A program made the translations under genes and the position numbers. From Ceratorhiza oryzae-sativae (Eukaryota > Basidiomycota > Agaricomycetes > Cantharellales > Ceratobasidiaceae), in assembly GCA_030998015.1 (NCBI GenBank), contig JARWMV010000007.1, forward strand, positions 310,001 to 374,000: a stretch of 64,000 nucleotides of DNA, written 5' to 3'. The notes under the pieces are model-generated. The model was not told the DNA's origin. It did no database searches and saw only the letters and a program-made list of their open reading frames with translations. Each line of letters opens with the position of its first letter. Position 1 is the stretch's first letter. Of the stretch, positions 1 through 12,136 are shown one piece after another.

Positions 1-1
1 C

Positions 2-742
2 CCAAAACGGAAAGCCCGACCGTCATTCATCTCGCTCGCCCCGCCCACCTCGCCCACATCCCTCTCGCCCAACCATCTTCCAGTTCCGCCCCAGACGCTG
101 CGAAACAGGCACTCGTCGCCGAACATCGCTCGCGCAGTTTCACTTGACACTGTTCGCTCACCTCCGCCTCCAGCTACTCCATCCTTAGACAAGGCTACTG
201 CCAACTGGATGACATCTGCCCCAGCGCCTTCATTTTCTCGGTCATCCATTCACACCCGGGGCATCGTGCTTCCTGTCAAAGCAGATAGCAAAAGCGGTCA
301 GCGTATCCGACGTAAAAGCATGCCATCAGCTCCCATAGCGACTAGCCATCTTCGTCACCCACAAGCGCCCGTCCCCCCGCTCCCGGTTCCTGGGCAGATA
401 AGAATGGCCGAGACAGATATGGACATCGAGGGGCGAGGTCAGGGACAGCCGATACGGCTCAAAAAATCGGTCCGATCGATTCGCTCGTTTTTTCGTCATG
501 AGCACGACGACAAGGACAAGGAGCACGCGCGAGTTCCTGTCGTTCCCTTTTCTGCGCACTCTCGGTCTCGCGCGAGCTCGGTGTCAGGCGCGTCGGTGCA
601 GATGCCGCCCACTCCGACCGATAGCGCCGTGGCACTGTCGATCCCTAGCCCCGCGCACATCCCCCCTGACGACCACTCCGAACCGGGCAAAGTGAAACGA
701 CTCTGGTCGCGTGTCAAACAGGGTATGAAGAAGCTCAAGTGA
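2..742 (+). CDS. C-terminal part of a Ser/Pro-rich protein, unrecognised (5'-truncated by window edge)
   Basis: The reading frame is open from base 2 to the TGA at 740-742, so this is the 3' end of a larger gene whose start lies left of the window. The 246 visible residues are rich in Ser, Pro and Arg and look mostly disordered. The only denser element is the extreme C-terminus, a basic and probably helical tail (KVKRLWSRVKQGMKKLK) that could bind membrane or nucleic acid; that role is inference. A second basic patch (SVRSIRSFFRH) lies near the middle. No known domain is recognised. The first in-frame ATG in the window (209) is internal and is not the likely start. Antisense and out-of-frame ORFs here are shadows. 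Confidence 0.6.
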   Translation, partial: PKRKARPSFISLAPPTSPTSLSPNHLPVPPQTLRNRHSSPNIARAVSLDTVRSPPPPATPSLDKATANWMTSAPAPSFSRSSIHTRGIVLPVKADSKSGQRIRRKSMPSAPIATSHLRHPQAPVPPLPVPGQIRMAETDMDIEGRGQGQPIRLKKSVRSIRSFFRHEHDDKDKEHARVPVVPFSAHSRSRASSVSGASVQMPPTPTDSAVALSIPSPAHIPPDDHSEPGKVKRLWSRVKQGMKKLK

Positions 743-3700
743 GCGCCCAGGTCCTGGACGCTGACACTTGGGCACACGCGGCTGGCCGTACATAGAGTAT
801 CATATCTGTATTTCGGACGTTCGTTCTGTCGATCCCACAGCATTCGTTGTTTGTTGTTGTCTACTCTGTCATTCGTTTTTTTGTACCTGCCATACTATAT
901 TGAGGATACCATTCAAATACCCATTGTTCTTGCATTGAAGTGCGCATAACCGGAGGTAAACGCAATTAAGTTAGGGTGCCACAACAGATATGGGATCAAC
1001 GTTTGATGACTAGGGCCAGAAATGCTCACCTAATAGGTGGCTGATAGCCACAACAGCCCTTCCATCTCATGAAACCCTCGAGTAACTGGAAGCTACTTGG
1101 AACTATCAGTGCTTGATTATGATAGCTGATTTTCCGCAGTGTATCTGGCTGATGCTGAAAAACATTGGGAGCTCCCTCATGTTGAAGTTTTGTTTGGATG
1201 CTATCCTCGTTTTCACTGTGCCTCAATCGGTCTAGCCTCCAATGAGGTTTACAGCATCACGCCCACGAGAGCGGCGCGGGCGTGGCTAAACTACCGCGTG
1301 CTAGCACAACCAAAGGACAACCCCTTGAGAAGGCGCTCATGTGTCGAGAAATGTGTTTCACATTCACAACAAAGTCGTAAGCTTGTGATGATCGGGAGGA
1401 ACATAACGGAAAGTGGGGGATAATTCAACATTCAAAACAGCTGCTGGGACGCCTACGTGGGCGAAAAGCGCAGAGACGTGATCGTGTTGCTTTGTGGCCG
1501 CTCATGACTCACCGTTGCTGCAACTAGATTATTTAGACCTCACAATAGTGGTTGACTCATTTTATTACATGTATCTATTTTTTGAGTCTATCTGCCTAAG
1601 ATACCGAGCCAGATGATTGCACTCAGAGAATCTGACTCGATTGTATACAACGGATACCGTGTGTTGCTAACAACTAGACTCCACAGCGAGACACAGTCAA
1701 CCCGACTAGGGAGAGCAAAGTCCTACATCGAAATCTGTGAGTAAAACTGTCAACTATTGGCGTAGATTATAAACATGTGACTCGGACCTGTAGCGAGGCA
1801 GCATGGAGCGGGTTGAAAACTGCTCACTAAGGTTATTATATACTCTACGACAAGCGAACGGCTGGTAGTATCTGCCTGGGCTAACAGGGCAGGGCCACTG
1901 CAACATATATCGTGAGCGCGGGTTTAGTTACCAAATTCATCCCGATTTACGAGTCGGGGAAGCGGACGGTTTATCCTGATCTCAGTCCTCTATATTCGAT
2001 ATACGAACTGTTCGGTGTCCTTTTGGGCGGTGTTTGTATGTAGCTAGCAATAGCACGTCATCCGTTGTCTCTACTTTATATTTCCGGTCACGTCATCTAG
2101 TATTTAACATATGAACGTGAGGGCAGGGCGAAACGGCCAGTTTCATGCGTGGGTCGAAAGGTGGTGCGTAGCTGCCTTCGAAGATAAGAGCATAGCTAGC
2201 AAGTCTGCGGCCGCTGGGGGTTCAATGTTCTTCTGTTATCTGGCTGGTTCTTGGACTGGAAACGCATCAAGTGGCGATTAACGGTTTCAGTCATTGTTTA
2301 CTGGCTTGGCGAGTGGTTGAGACCGTGTGCCCGAAGCGGTAGAGGTACGCTCTACATAATGACGGTTGCTATGGGAGCGGGTGGTTTGTCAAAGACAATC
2401 GCGCTGATCTCCTGAATGGCCGTTCTGAGAAGGACCCTGCAAGAGCTTCATCAACCCTCAATTCGGTTTATATTGATCATTTATTTAATATATGCTAGAT
2501 AGATCCCGAGCTGTCAACATCCTTGTTCGTCCAATCATCTATCGCCTTTATATATGACTCATTACATTGGCGTTTGCAATGATGCTGATTTTGCCAATGA
2601 TACAACAGTGGCTGGTATCGTCTCAGGCAATTCAGAGTGTAATCATTTTATGATCGCTTGGGCTATATATCCGTCATATGTCCCAGTCAACAGCTATTCA
2701 TTTGAAGTCACGTGCCCACTACGCTTTGTTATGACTGATAGAAAAGTACAACATGATGATACTTGGATAAATGCATGCAAATATGGGTAGGGATTTAACA
2801 GTCAACTAATCCGTATACAACAAGCACCCTCTATGAGGGTAACTAATATTACGGGACTTGTGCTAGCTATCGGCACTTCGAATTACTGCTCGAATGTTGT
2901 GATTGTTAGCCCATAACCAGTGTTGACTGTGTCACACGTACATGGCGCCTACCCACAGCTATGACTTGCGTAGGGGTATGCATAGACCGCCCTGCACATT
3001 GCATCGATAGTCCCAAGGACAATCTCGGCTGGAATGGCAGTGCTGAAGAAAGGATCAGAAATCCAAATCTCGAGCAACGCAGGCAATCCTGTCGACTCAC
3101 ATAAATCTGACGTTTGTCAAGGAGGCGTCTATCCTCTAGCGGCATAGATGACACCAGGACCAGCGAAGCTAGCGGCACAGCCCAAGAGAAGAAATTCATT
3201 GGTCGTTTAACTAGTGCGGTTGGATACGGGGGGAATCTGGTGTCGGAGGAGTCATGGGTTAAATACACTTCATGGATCGAGAATGAGGTGTGGAATGTTT
3301 CCCCTTTTGCTCGAACTGCAGGGTCTGCCCTATCGGTTGCCTATAATCGATGAGACTTAGTTGGAACGACTTGGAATCAAAGCAGCTATTTTAGGCGGAG
3401 CCATGTGGTGCTCGCTGCTACGAATGCTGACATATTGACAGGCAAACGCTCAAGTGACTTTCCTTCACCCGTGGAATTAGCATTTACTGTACATTCGGTC
3501 ACGTTTTTACAAATAAGAAGTCCGTTGGCATCGATTTCAGATAGCTTATGATGATTGGTTGAGAACAAGAATGGGCGTATTTTGGCTTATATGCCGGTGG
3601 TTTTGTCGCTGATGTTGATCCACTTTCTCGATTCGATGTTTTTTCGGCTTTGAATCATGCACGGACAACTATGATTCCATGGAAAGTCGCCATCGACATT

Positions 3701-3863
3701 ATCTCCACCCAGTACATATTTATTGCCTGCCTCGGCATCGAGTAGGATCGCGCCAAATACTACGAGATTTTATCCCGTGGGGGCAAAGCGAGAAAGGAAT
3801 AGGTACGGCTCTGAGACTAGTTCTCCAAGGTCCCCATTCCGAACTTGGACATCAATGTTGCCT

Positions 3864-4302
3864 TCAAAATGGTATCGTGGTACTCCCTAGTAAATAGAAC
3901 ACAAAGCCGATCCAAGAGCCGAAAAGGCTGATAGTGTCGTGGATAATCACCCGCTGGTCGGGCGTCGGGCGGCCTTCCGTGGTAATTCGCCAGGTCGATA
4001 TCTTAGGCCCTCGCGGCGAGAATCCAACCGGCCAGCTCTCTTCGATCTTCACTCGAAATTACCCAGCCGTTGTAGGTTTCCTCTAGAATCTCCAGCCCAT
4101 TTTTCGTTCGCCCATTACATATCTCATCGTTCATGTACAATGCACCTGCTTCGGCTAGGATGGGCCTCGAAGGTGAACCGGTGCGTATATTAGTACGATC
4201 TCGGGGGATGGCGTATGATACTCGCATATGCCAATAGCCGAGCCACGATCCGAAAGCTACTGTATTCGAGGGATTCGCGTCGAATGACATACCGATAGGC
4301 AC
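3864..4302 (-). pseudogene. possible decayed coding remnant, unknown family
   Basis: Two overlapping minus-strand frames give protein-like text that seems to continue across a frame change. One runs from 4302 to 4003 (for example GSWLGYWHMRVSYAIP) and the other from 4052 to 3864 (for example VGFSPRGPKISTWRI). Neither has a good start, flanking splice sites or a family I recognise. It could equally be chance open frame. Confidence 0.18.
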
Positions 4303-5609
4303 GCTAAGAGCTGCATTAGTGAACCAGCTATTCTGGGTTCCACGCCTCCCACAGAGAATTTGTCGAGAGAGTGCTTGATAATATCATCGCTCGCATCATA
4401 TTTCTACTGGGTGTGCCATCTAACCCGGAATTAGTTTCTCATCCTGGTGGCTGTAATGAGCGGGAAGAGCACGTACGACGGCCGACCAAACCCAACCACA
4501 GCTTTCGGATCACATGTTCAGCATTTTTGATTTACCTGCAGCCTTGAAATCTTCCCCATACAAGTCGAAATGCAGCTTGTTGAATCGAGGGGGGAGGGGG
4601 GAAGTTAAGCCAATTTTCATCAGGGGCGAAGTCAGGGATAGCCATGATGCAACCACACATGGTGTGCTATGCGAGAGTTGGTCGAAGGGAATACGAAAAC
4701 ACAGAGTAGCTGTGGAACGGCATCGGAAATCTTCCAAGATTATAGTAGGCAGAGCGGTTGTATGCGCCTTCGGGACACCTGTTCTCCATACGCATATCGG
4801 CTTGGTTGGAAGACACAGAACGAACTTTCGTTCTCGAGGTCTTGTTTCACGAGTGTTGCCAGCCAATAGCAGATTTCGCGGAGAGGTGTTTTAATAGAAT
4901 AGATGCCCTTGCCTAAAAATATCTTCCCTCAGAGCTGCTAGCGGTGGATTTTTGCACAAGGCGGGTGGAGCACTCACTTTTATCCAAATTTTTATTTGCC
5001 GTAAGCCCCTACTTGCCTCAATTAAGCGACCCATTGCAGAGCCAAAGTCTCCCTCTTCACCCTGGCCAGTGCTTCTCAATCGCCTCGTAGGCAACCTCGA
5101 ATAAAGCCAGAGGAAATAGTGCATAGTCTCCCTGTTTCTCTTCGTTGGGGTTGTGTAATCGATTCAGGAAACATCCACGAGTCAGATAATTAGAAGGAGG
5201 AAACTCTGTCGGACGGCAAGTCAGGAAATTTCAGTCAATGGTTGCGAACAACTTACCTTTGCTGCTGCCACCTATACTAATAAGCTTTTTGCGAAGATTG
5301 GTCGGGATGGCAAAAACTCGATTTGTGTCTTGTCCCATCATCCGCAACTTTCCAGTACCCAAAGCGTGATGACTGGCACAGCCCAGTCGTATGGGAGGTT
5401 TCCCAACGGAGAGGTGTGGCTGTGGGGCGGCAGCACTTGATTCAGTGGTCGGTGCGCGATCCGTCGTTATCTTATCCTGAGGGTACTTCAAAGGCCGTTG
5501 AATGACTAGACGTTATCGCTCAGTGAACAAGGTCTCATATCAAACTCTTCAGCACTTACGTTTTTTGCTTGCGGGGAACTGAAAACGAGACCCCGTTGGA
5601 ATTCGATGG

Positions 5610-6234
5610 GCATCAAGACTGTAATTGGTGATCAGGCTCGGTTCGAAGGAGGCGCTCGTACAAATCACTGTCTCGTATCAGCTTGGCGAACGCTCCAGTT
5701 TCATAAGCAGCATAGACGCTGTCGCATAATTGATCGCGCTCCTTGGGAGAATTGGCCCACTTGGCTATATCCGCCAGCTTTAGTTTCCATAGGAATTTGG
5801 AACAGCATCGGGGTCTCCGAAAAGGAAAGTCGGTCTGCGGAAACCATTTTCGGGCTCGTGGTAGTCCCCTTGTATTTTGTCATAGCATGAAGAACGAATT
5901 GATCCAATGGATCCATCGTGCGAGGGTGGCTTGGGCTTATCGACGTGTTAAGGCTAGAATTTGTCATCGATCATCCATTTTCAGCTATCTCCTTCATCGA
6001 TGTTTGGATGATTTTGGGGACCGGTCAAGCTTTGTGCTCAGGCAGAGTGTTTTTCAGTGCTTTGGCGATGATGTTTAGCGGTTGAATCACGAGGTGGTGG
6101 TGAGTCTTACACTTTATGATAAATTTAACATTTGAAATGTTTGCATCCAGGTCCTGTGCCTGGTGCCACGTGACACATCGCCAAGTGGTTTCTTCATCCC
6201 CGATTGTCACGTTGTGTCCTACTAGCGTGGACAC
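5610..6234 (-). pseudogene. possible decayed gene remnant, unknown family
   Basis: A minus-strand start at 6234 (MSTLVGHNVTIGDEETTW) opens a short frame with a possible intron donor (gtaagactc) near 6105. Downstream, two other frames give protein-like text (ENGFRRPTFLFGDPDAV around 5800, then ERDQLCDSVYAAYETGAFAK around 5700), but only with frame changes and stop codons between them. I do not recognise the family. If real, it is a broken gene on the strand opposite to the next gene. Confidence 0.2.
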
Positions 6235-6383
6235 TTGTGCTTTGTGTTTTAATTTTCGGGATAAATACCGAAATTTGCTTCGAATAGCTGAAGCCTCGGT
6301 CGGAATTTCTGTAACTTGATGCGATTCGGACTATACTCTGTGTGTCGACTCGACGTCTAGCTAGGTCACTCAAATCGCTATAG

Positions 6384-9300
6384 ATGGACAAATGGGAGAC
6401 ACTCGAGCCGGTCAAGCTGCATGGGCCGCAAGGAAAGGCTCGCCTGCCTACAATAAACCGAAGGAACTTCGTCGGCCCCTTTCCCCCAGAGATCCATGTG
6501 CAGATCCTTGCATACCTCCCGATTCCGTCTCTGCCCTCCTGTGCTCGCGTATCCCGTTCATTCTCTCGTCTCGTACGCGACGACCGCGTATGGAAACAAA
6601 AATATGCAGCCCTCGGTGTCGACGTATATGATCTCGATCCGGCGATCGACGTCCTCGACGATGTGTCAAAACACCACGACTCGGGAGCTAATCTCAAGCC
6701 AGTCGCTCCGTCCGAGGAAGATGATTTTGGAGATTTTGCGAGTGCACCTCTGGTTTCTCCAATGCCGACTATGACGCAACCGCGGCTGATGGTATCCGAG
6801 TTTGGGGATTTCGTTGTTGCGGGAGGCACTGGGACCAGTGCTCCAGTAGCAGCCCCGCCAGCGACGAGTGCCTATGCGCAATACCTACGTATACATCGCG
6901 CCCTCACACCACTTCTTCCGGCACTGCTCGCTTCGCCACACCTCGTACTTCCCACTCTTTTCCCGGAAAGCGCAACCCCGCTTTCCCGATTAACCCAAGC
7001 CAAAATTCTGCACCTTCTTGCGCGTTTCCTCTCCCCCGCGATCCAACCAACTCTCAACTGGCCAAATGCTCGTCGTGCGCTGCTTGCGACGCTGGACAGG
7101 TTCGATGCAGCGTTGTTGGGGGCATTCGACGCCGCCGACGGACAAAGCGATGAGCCGGCATGCGAGATTGCGCCGGAGCGAGTTGGGAAGCGTGGGTGGC
7201 CATGGGAGAAGAAGGGAGGGTCGGAAATGAGTGGGAGATGGGAAGGACCTGGGCGGAAAAAAGAGAGATATTTTACGAACATGGAAAGTGGGATCCAGTC
7301 GCCAATATAACGTACGCCACTTTTTCACTATTTTGATACGGTATTCATAGTTTCGCTTGGATAGACCAAACAACACACTCGAGTTTTCGCCAATGGACCA
7401 ATTCATCTCCCATGTGCTCGAATCTTTATCGACCCATGGCTCGCTAGCGACTCGTGTATTCCCGCCCGCGTCTCGAGTTTTGCCAGCATTCGCCGAACGA
7501 CTAGCCACAGAGGTCATTGGAGAATACGTATCACCTCTTCTTGCTCGTGCACGTCAAATCAACACTGCACTTTACCTGCAAGCTGCGGCTGCCAGTTTCA
7601 TCCAGGCCTGGAGGCTAGTTGACGCCACCCGGAAAGCAAGCGGGCACGACGACAAGGTTATCACGAAAACTCAGGCCGAGGATATCATGTATGTTTTTCT
7701 TCCAGTTTCCCAGTGAACCGATGGTTATGTTTTCAAGGGCGTTTTAGCTTTCGGATGTACGAGGAGCACATGGACGAGTACCTTGACGAGGAGGTGGAAG
7801 TTGCCAAGGTCGCGTTTGACCAGATATGTAAAGCTTGGGAAAGAAAAGTTGGTCATTTTTTTCACCCCGTGCTTGTGTTGATCTCACCATATTTGTAGCT
7901 TGATGCCCAAACCACTCGGTCTATCGCATCCGGTACAACCCCAACCACACAAGCTCGATTCCTCGGGTCGCACAACCCCGCCCAAGTCAAACGAAACGTC
8001 TTGTCCAGTTTCACCAACATATTGCTGCTACCGGTGACCATTGTCCCCAAAGTAGGAGAGCAGATAGGGAGTGCAGCCGTGACAGGATTCGGGATGCTGA
8101 ATCCTCAACGATGGTCGACGGCAGGAAACGCGCGAATGACGGGGAATAGCGGCTATCGAACGCCTATGATGGAAAAAGACAGCGATGGTGGCCTGCTATT
8201 CGAGATTCAAGAGGAGGACGATGAGAAAAAAGGCGTTGGTGGAGACGATGAGTTTGGGGAAATGCAGGGAGAACCATGGGCCAACGATAAACGTAAATCC
8301 GAGGTATCTTCGAGTAAGTGGCCTTGGTGTCTTTTATGTCAACGTTCCAACGGATGGTATAGTTCAGTCCCGGCCGGTATCTCTGGCGACAAATCCTTCA
8401 CGAATGTCCACCAGCGCCACAACCAACCGGTCCTCGGTGATGAGCACAAGCACGATCAGTGTGCCCACGGCCACCTTTGACGATCTCGACCTTCTCCTCT
8501 CTCTCGATACCGCTCTCGAACTCATCCACGCAGACCGAGAGGCCTTGAAGCGTTGTGAGACCTTTAAGAGTTACCCGGCGCCATTCGGACATCGTGTGCG
8601 GGAAACGATTGAAGAGCTCTTTATTTCGATGTTGCAAGCCATGGGGGACAGGCACATCGCGCCCGGATTTGCTAAGTGAGTCCCATTTGTTCGGATCTCG
8701 CCGAATCTAGGGGATCTAACCCGCTGGGATTCCATAGGGCCGCAGAGCAAATGAGAACATACCAACCCGCGGAGCATGCTGAAGCGACAAGCGTCGCACC
8801 TTTGCTTCAGTTTTTCGAGTTGGCCCATATTGGAGACACGATTCAGTCGGTTATCCAGGTGTACTTTGATAAAGAGCTGGTAAGTATAGGTCTCAATCTC
8901 GGAGCCTATGCTTAATACCGTTACAAACATAGGCCCCGTTCATTGACAAGACCGACTTTTTAAATGCTGTGGTACGCGAGAAGAAGCGATTCGAGAACGC
9001 TCTCGACGATGCTGTTGCTGGAGGGTTGAATGCAGGCACTGAAGTTCTTATGAACCAGGTATTTCCGCACGGCTACCCACCTGATTCATTCTCATTGATA
9101 CTGTCAGGTGGAGCATATCATCATCACCCGAACTGGCCCACGAGTCTACTATCCCGATCCTGGCGTTCCGCTCGAACTGGGCCCAACAAAGGCGTGCCAA
9201 GATGCAATTGCTTGTCTCGAGATGCATTGCAAGCTTCTCAAGGGAAGCACGAGCAAGGAAGTCCTTGAAGTGTTTTACCAAGAGGTTGGTATTCGATTAA

Positions 9301-9745
9301 ATGCGTAAGTACTTCGAATTTCTCTGAGGGATAGCTTTAACGGGCGCCTTGCAGCATCCTCCAGAAGCATTTGAAGCGTCAAATCATCTCCCTCGAGGGC
9401 GGGTTTCAAGTGATTGCCGATCTTAACGCTTACCACGCATTTATCGTCTCGCTCAAAGTTCAATCCATCCAGCAAGATTTTGCAAACCTCAAGATGCTCG
9501 GGCACGTGTATGTCGTTGAAGATGCAGTCGATCTCGCACAGATTGTGAGGGACGTGACTCGGTATGGCGGGAGCTTTCGGCCAGAGGTGAGTCAATCAGA
9601 ATATTTTCTATTGAAATCCATATAACTGGGATGACAGGACGTTTACGAGTTTATTCAAAGAAGGAGCGACTGGAAGAAGATCGAGAAAACTGTGGACAAG
9701 ACCATGTACAATCTTAGCTTTAAGGAAGATTGTGTTATTTGTTGA
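6384..9745 (+). CDS. RCY1: Recyclin-1-type F-box / Sec10-like membrane-recycling protein, apparent 1-nt frameshift
   Basis: Ten exons are supported; introns are 7312-7364, 7689-7747, 7848-7898, 8314-8362, 8676-8737, 8880-8932, 9059-9107, 9305-9354 and 9589-9637, all GT-AG. Residues 31-76 form an F-box (PPEIHVQILAYLPIPSLPS, then VWKQKY), followed by DFGDF-type acidic motifs. The rest is long and helical like exocyst Sec10. The protein ends in CVIC, a CaaX-type prenylation signal; yeast Rcy1 also combines an F-box with a C-terminal CaaX box and acts in endosome-to-Golgi recycling. The start follows a TATAG and leaves little before the F-box, as in the family. In exon 1 the family-like frame (AGMRDC, then ASWEAW and EIFYEHGKWDP) is one base out of phase with the upstream part, so one base appears to be missing near 7151-7156. 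Family assignment is fairly sure, intactness is not. Confidence 0.82.
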
Positions 9746-10813
9746 CCTGGGATCGCTGGCGTGACGAGGTCTATATATATGCAGGATTTAGAGCCGTGTT
9801 TTTTTTTTTTTTTTTTAATACTACTCGATGTTTATTCACCTGTAGAACTTTTGGGGGATTAGCAATCGAAGCGATAGATCATATATGGATGCCTCGTAAT
9901 GACAACTCGTTGTGGTTCAGCTTTGGTAACTCTGGGCCCTGGCGACCGAGGGCTGAGGAATTTCACTCGCATGCGCTAATTGATACGTCGCTCATTTTAT
10001 GTGGTCTTCCGATCGAATTTCATCCCACTCAGCATTTAGGCCTGGTTTGGATAGAACACACAAGCAAGCCATGAGTACCAGTACCAGGTCATGGGTATAA
10101 GAGTAGTGTAAGCCTTTGTCAAGATCCTATGCCTGATCGATCCTCGTGTGCACCTGTTTCAATTCCCAGCCCGAAATATCCACGCTCTCACGGCCAGAAA
10201 GATTCGTCGTTCTTCCCATGTTGGGTGCTTTCTGCGCATATGCTCACCGTTGAGTAATTGGAAAATTCCATGCCCGTTGTCCTTGGGGATCCAAACGTGC
10301 CTTAATGCCCGGATTCTGGCGAATTTATGATTTACTTAGTTTGAGGGAGATGGAGCTTATTATGCTTCACGCACAGCACCTTGACCGCTTTTTTAGGTAG
10401 AGAATACAAGTTTTGACTCTAATGCCATGATATTTGTTCTTGGCCTTCCCTTGATATCTTATGTGCCCTTCCCAGAATAAGCAAGGTTCGTCGTCTGGCC
10501 AGTGATCATCCTATTTCGTTTAGATGGTGATTGAACGGCAGAAGTTCCTTGCTTCCTCCGATGCAAAAATAATGTTGTGTCGTAGCATGTAGCCATGGCG
10601 GCTGTTGAGAAAATCCATTTCCAACGCCCGGCTTCCGGTCGTCCGAGATCCCGAGGACCATCGCGACCCCTTTATCCCTTTTCAGTAAAGAACCGGCCCC
10701 TATTATAAAGGCGTGACCGACCCCAACCGTGGCTCCAGTCCTTTTGTCCTATCACTCCGTCCCCCACCTACTCTCGTTCTTCCTCTCCTGTATTTATTCA
10801 GTTTCGTCCTACG
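9746..10813. other. Intergenic region between the recyclin-type gene and lipase 1
   Basis: Holds the 3' flank of the upstream gene, a T-tract around 9800-9816 and the promoter of the first lipase. No coding frame, RNA gene or repeat is convincing. Confidence 0.5.
10704..10710 (+). promoter_or_regulatory. TATA box of lipase 1
   Basis: TATAAAG lies 104-110 bp upstream of the lipase 1 ATG and is followed by a pyrimidine-rich stretch. This suits a fungal core promoter. Seen in sequence; activity is inferred. Confidence 0.45.
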
Positions 10814-12136
10814 ATGCTTGCGAAAATAAGCATTGCGTTGCTCCTGGGAGTGACCGCATCTGTAGCCTTGCCTTTTTCACTTCGTCGCGACGGGGTCACG
10901 GCCTTGACGGCTGACCAAATCTCCTCTTTTAAACCTTATGCGTGGGTCCCATTGAGCTTTTATCACCTCCACCTCTCACGTGCTTGGTTCAGACTCCTCG
11001 CCCGCGCAGGATATTGCCCGGCCAGCCAAACCGCAACCTGGTCCTGTGGTGGTATGTCCTGCCGACCAGTTTAGCTTGATCCGAATTGTGACCGGATCTA
11101 TTTCGTCAAGCTCCTTGCGCGGATGTTCCAGGATTCATCCCCTACGCTACTGGTGGTGATGGGACCATTACGCCTTTTTGTAAGTCCGCCCCACACGATT
11201 TACACTAGGGCCAACTCATTGTGCTTCTAGGGTATGTCGGCTATCATCCGGCTCTCCAGTCTGTCGTCGTCAGTAACCAAGGAACTGATCCCTCCAAGAT
11301 GTGAGTATGCAGACCTGTCAACTTCGAGGTACTAAATATATTGGATCTTAGCGTGCCTCTTTTGACTGATGGTAACTTTATCTTGGACTCTCTCGATACT
11401 ACTCTCTTCCCCGGAATCTCCCCCTTAGTAAAGACACACAACGGCAAGTCAAAGGAAAGATAATTAAAATAGCATATGTTCATATAATCAGTTACAGGCT
11501 TCCAAGATGCTCAAAAGCGATCAGCCACGGCGAAGCTTGCTGCCATCCAAAAAGCAATGTCTGAACAAGCTAGCTCCCTCGTCACCTTGACTGGACACAG
11601 TCTCGGTGGCGCTATTAGTCTCATCGATGCACTTTACCTTTCGATCAACCTGCCGGCTGCGACTCTCAAGGTGGTCACTCACGGAATGCCGCGTGTTGGA
11701 AACCCGGAGTTTGCTGCGCTGATTGACTCCCGGGTATGTTGACAAGGCCATCCCAAGCTTCCCATCTGACAACCTGGTAGATCAATGATTTGGCACATAT
11801 TAATAACGAAAAGGATATTGTACCAATTGTGCCCGGGAGAAGCCTTGGTTTTGCTCACCCTTCAGGTATGTCTAAATCTTGGGTGTCCACGAATGGGTTG
11901 GTATAATGTGACATGCACAGGTGAGAAGCACATCATCGCTCCAGGAGACTGGGTTGCCTGCGCTGGGCAGGACAACACTGACTCTCAATGCACCATTGGA
12001 ACTGTCTCGAATATCCTCGTCGGGAATCTTAGCAACCACGGTATGCGATTCGGCCAGATCTGTTGGTAGTAAAGCTTATGTCTCATCTCTAGATGGGCCA
12101 TACGAGGGTGTTGTGATGGGGGATTGCGACAATTAA
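10814..12136 (+). CDS. Secreted class-3 (alpha/beta hydrolase) lipase, copy 1 of a tandem array
   Basis: Nine exons: 10814-10941, 10993-11051, 11111-11179, 11231-11300, 11352-11443, 11498-11733, 11781-11865, 11921-12040 and 12093-12136. The protein starts with a signal peptide (MLAKISIALLLGVTASVALP), then the fungal lipase core with an early Cys-rich part (AGYCPAS, TWSCG). The nucleophile elbow is GHSLGG; the likely catalytic Asp lies in EKDIVPIVP and the likely His in NHDGPYEG near the end. Family members hydrolyse triacylglycerols or related esters outside the cell. The intron after residue motif KTHNG has a GC donor (G|GCAAGT) at 11444. A TATA box precedes the gene. Copies 2 and 3 follow on the same strand with the same intron positions, so this is a tandem duplication. 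Confidence 0.88.

Larger units (their letters stand above)
743..6383. other. 5.6-kb stretch without an intact gene; scattered decayed coding traces
   Basis: No ORF here joins into a convincing gene. The stretch is AT-richer than its neighbours. Minus-strand frames at about 3864-4302 and 5610-6234 give protein-like text broken by frame changes and stops, suggesting old gene remnants. I see no tRNA, no terminal repeats and no recognisable transposon domain. The last few hundred bases must hold the promoter of the recyclin-type gene that starts at 6384. Confidence 0.5.

Noticed and set aside
7112..7182. Intron as explanation of the frame change in the recyclin-type gene
   Set aside because: It has matching phase but a poor donor (gttgtt) and would remove a helix that fits the family. 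A missing base near 7151-7156 keeps that helix.
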